A stretch of DNA of 8,016 nt from Bacillota bacterium. GTDB lineage: Bacteria > Bacillota_I > Bacilli_A > RFN20 > CAG-826. The DNA is taken from positions 1 through 8,016 of the forward strand of contig JAEWLX010000043.1 in NCBI GenBank assembly GCA_023457325.1. Reading direction: 5' to 3'. Positions 6,463 to 8,016 of the stretch are shown in pieces. Made by a program: the position numbers and the translations under genes. A model generated the notes under the pieces. The model did no database searches and was not told the origin of the DNA. It was given only the letters and a program-made list of their open reading frames with translations. Every line of letters starts with the position of its first letter. Positions within the stretch are counted from its first letter, which is position 1.

Positions 6463-7890
6463 ATGGAAGCATTAGAAATATCAAAATTTAAAAGGGCATC
6501 AAGACGCAGTGTACTTGCCTTTCAACACGTCTTTGCGATGTTTGGGGCGACAATTGTTGTTCCTCTTTTAACAGGTTTATCAGTTCCGGTCGGATTGTTA
6601 TCGGCTGGTATTGGCACCATAATTTTCTATTTCCTTACAAAAAAGAAAGTGCCTGTTTTTCTTGGTAGTTCCTTTTCTTATCTACCAGGCATGATTGCCT
6701 ATATGACAAGTCAAGGAGCCGGTAGTGTTGGCAGCGAATCATGGCAGCGAGCTGTTGGCGGTCTAGCACCAGCGATCGCCATTACAGGTCTTGTTTATGT
6801 ACTTCTTTCCCTTTTAATTAAATTTGTCGGTATGGCACGTATAAAAAAGTTATTTCCTCCAGTGGTGGTTGGCCCAATCATTATCGTTATCGGAATGGTT
6901 CTTGCTCCAAAGATTTTGTATAACAATGTTATTGGCCAATATGCAAATGGCGTTATGGATGCTTGGAAGGCTTGGTCAATTGCACTTATCACTTTAATAT
7001 CGATTGTCGTAATCGCGACTGGTTCTAAAGAAAAGAGCTTTTTCCGTGTCACCCCCATTTTAATTGGTTTTGCAGTTGGAATTCTCGCTACGGTTGTCAT
7101 TGATTTAATTGAACTTTATGCACTTTCTGGCGATATTGCCAAGACAATTATCTTCTTCAAATTTACGAGTGCGGGAGCGATGGCAAACGGAATCGACTGG
7201 AGCCAAATAGTTATTTTTCAGAATTTTGGTCAAACCTTTGGTTTTTATAAATATCTTCGCTTTGATTTGAGCGCCGTTTTACTGCTCTCGCCAATCGCCC
7301 TTGTCGCATTTATGGAACATATTGGTGATATTAATGCAAGCAGTGCCGTATGCGGTAAAGATTTCACTGTCGATCCAGGAATTAACCGTACAGTTTTAGG
7401 CGATGGTGTAGCAACGTTATCTGCCGCCTTGCTCGGCGCTCCTCCCAAAACAACTTATGGAGAAAACACGGCTGTTTTGGCTATCACACAAAACTACGAT
7501 CCGTTCAATCTCTTCTTAGCCGCAATTTTTGCAACTGTCTTAGGCTTCTTCACTGTGTTTGGTAATTTGGCCATGACAATTCCCGCCCCGGTTATTGGTG
7601 GGGCTTCAATCGTTTTATTCGGTATGATTTCGGCATCTGGCTTGAAAACATTAATTTCCAGCAAAATTAACATGAATAACACGAAAAATATGATAGTTGT
7701 TTCGGTTATCCTGTCACTTGGATTGGGTTTAGCTTCTTTATCTCTTGTCGGCGATATTACCGGTGATAACATTTATAAAATAATTATTGGCACAGTCGAG
7801 ATATCGCCACTTGCAATATGCGCTTTAAGTGGCGTTATTCTTAACCTTCTTTTACCTGATCGGCAAAAAGAAATAGCGACAATTCAATAG
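6463..7890 (+). CDS. uraA: NCS2-family nucleobase permease, probably uracil:proton symporter
   Basis: This 475-residue integral membrane transporter probably imports uracil with protons for salvage into pyrimidine nucleotides. Family landmarks are the QH motif in the first helix (Gln21-His22), VPVFLGSSFSYLP (63-75), whose Phe71 aligns with the substrate-contacting Phe of E. coli UraA, PPVVVGP (132-138), AFMEHIGDI (282-290) and TTYGEN (330-335). Glu285 and Glu334 match the two UraA glutamates (Glu241, Glu290) that bind uracil. Asp289 replaces the UraA His245, a form I recall from other Bacillota relatives. Lys329 stands where PNTTYGEN usually has Asn, and Ala337 where Gly is usual, so specificity could be shifted. 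TYGEN rather than a xanthine-type sequence favours uracil. The ATG at 6463 follows GAGGTGA by 7 nt. The twin palindromes and a hairpin directly upstream suggest its own control. No upp or pyr gene is visible nearby. Confidence 0.9.
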   Translation: MEALEISKFKRASRRSVLAFQHVFAMFGATIVVPLLTGLSVPVGLLSAGIGTIIFYFLTKKKVPVFLGSSFSYLPGMIAYMTSQGAGSVGSESWQRAVGGLAPAIAITGLVYVLLSLLIKFVGMARIKKLFPPVVVGPIIIVIGMVLAPKILYNNVIGQYANGVMDAWKAWSIALITLISIVVIATGSKEKSFFRVTPILIGFAVGILATVVIDLIELYALSGDIAKTIIFFKFTSAGAMANGIDWSQIVIFQNFGQTFGFYKYLRFDLSAVLLLSPIALVAFMEHIGDINASSAVCGKDFTVDPGINRTVLGDGVATLSAALLGAPPKTTYGENTAVLAITQNYDPFNLFLAAIFATVLGFFTVFGNLAMTIPAPVIGGASIVLFGMISASGLKTLISSKINMNNTKNMIVVSVILSLGLGLASLSLVGDITGDNIYKIIIGTVEISPLAICALSGVILNLLLPDRQKEIATIQ

Positions 7891-7892
7891 GC

Positions 7893-7922
7893 GACAATTT
7901 TGTAAGTATATCAAATTGTTTT
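7893..7922 (+). terminator. Weak A/T-rich terminator after the permease gene
   Basis: GACAATTT (7893-7900) and AAATTGTT (7913-7920) can form an 8-bp stem including one G-U pair, with the T run 7919-7922 at its 3' side. It begins 3 nt past the TAG stop. The low G/C content makes it a weak terminator candidate. Confidence 0.45.
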
Positions 7923-7933
7923 ACCTAGCAATT

Positions 7934-7939
7934 TATAAT
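7934..7939 (+). promoter_or_regulatory. Isolated TATAAT box, possible -10 for the next gene
   Basis: A perfect -10 hexamer lies between the permease terminator and the right edge. I find no acceptable -35 at 15-19 nt and no TG extension, so it may be chance in an A/T-rich spacer. Confidence 0.3.
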
Positions 7940-7988
7940 ATGATTTATACACAGGTTTGTATAACAAGAATGGATGTGTGATTGACTT

Positions 7989-8016
7989 ATGTGGAATGCA
8001 CTTGAAGGGATGGGCG
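7989..8016 (+). CDS. Possible start of a further gene, cut by the window edge
   Basis: An ATG opens a frame reading MWNALEGMG that runs off the end of the window. There is no good ribosome site in front of it. A GTG at 7978 opens a second frame (VIDLCG...) that is also uninterrupted. With so few codons neither the frame nor the product can be judged; the entry records only that a plus-strand gene may begin here. Confidence 0.25.

Noticed and set aside
6795..7772. Three minus-strand frames (67-101 codons) opposite the permease gene
   Set aside because: All are mirror frames of a clear NCS2 transporter with intact motifs, with no independent support.
7876..7899. Direct repeat GCGACAATT at 7876-7884 and 7891-7899
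   Set aside because: It is short, partly inside the permease coding end, and one copy is better explained as a terminator arm; no sign of an attachment site.

Overview
The window comes from an A/T-rich, low-GC bacterium that looks like a Bacillota/Mollicutes relative. Supporting signs are strong GGAGG-type ribosome sites, a short Gram-positive-style lipoprotein signal, an ECF-type vitamin transporter S component with no dedicated energising module nearby, and poly-U terminators. Tryptophan is encoded by TGG throughout, and copA ends in TGA, so the standard bacterial code (table 11) fits better than the Mycoplasma code. An Acholeplasma-, Izemoplasma- or Erysipelotrichia-like lineage is my guess; the sequence alone does not prove it.

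Layout, left to right. Positions 1-1396 hold the 3' part of a copper-exporting P1B-type ATPase gene (copA) overlapping a copper chaperone gene (copZ), closed by a strong hairpin at 1398-1430 that can also stop transcription from the opposite side. Two minus-strand genes follow: a very acidic predicted lipoprotein of unknown function (1443-2447) and a class 3-type aldehyde dehydrogenase (2577-3944). A 118-nt divergent intergenic region separates the latter from a small plus-strand gene (4063-4545). That gene's product resembles an uncharacterised protein family I associate with T4-like phages, and the gene appears to be transcribed without a leader. Next come serine hydroxymethyltransferase (glyA, 4624-5865) and, 2 nt after its stop, an ECF transporter S component (5868-6380). 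A pair of GC-rich palindromes precedes a uracil-type NCS2 permease (6463-7890). The last ~125 nt hold a weak terminator, a TATAAT box and possibly the first codons of another gene.

Functionally this is copper homeostasis (pump plus chaperone), aldehyde detoxification, one-carbon/serine-glycine metabolism coupled to uptake of a vitamin-like compound, and pyrimidine-base uptake. Most of it is ordinary chromosomal housekeeping. I see no mobile element, CRISPR array, tRNA, rRNA or defence system, and no convincing new multi-gene system. The points most worth a second look are the twin TCCGCGGA palindromes in front of the permease gene, the probably leaderless phage-like gene, the ECF S component whose substrate is not obvious, and substitutions in otherwise conserved motifs of CopA and the permease.
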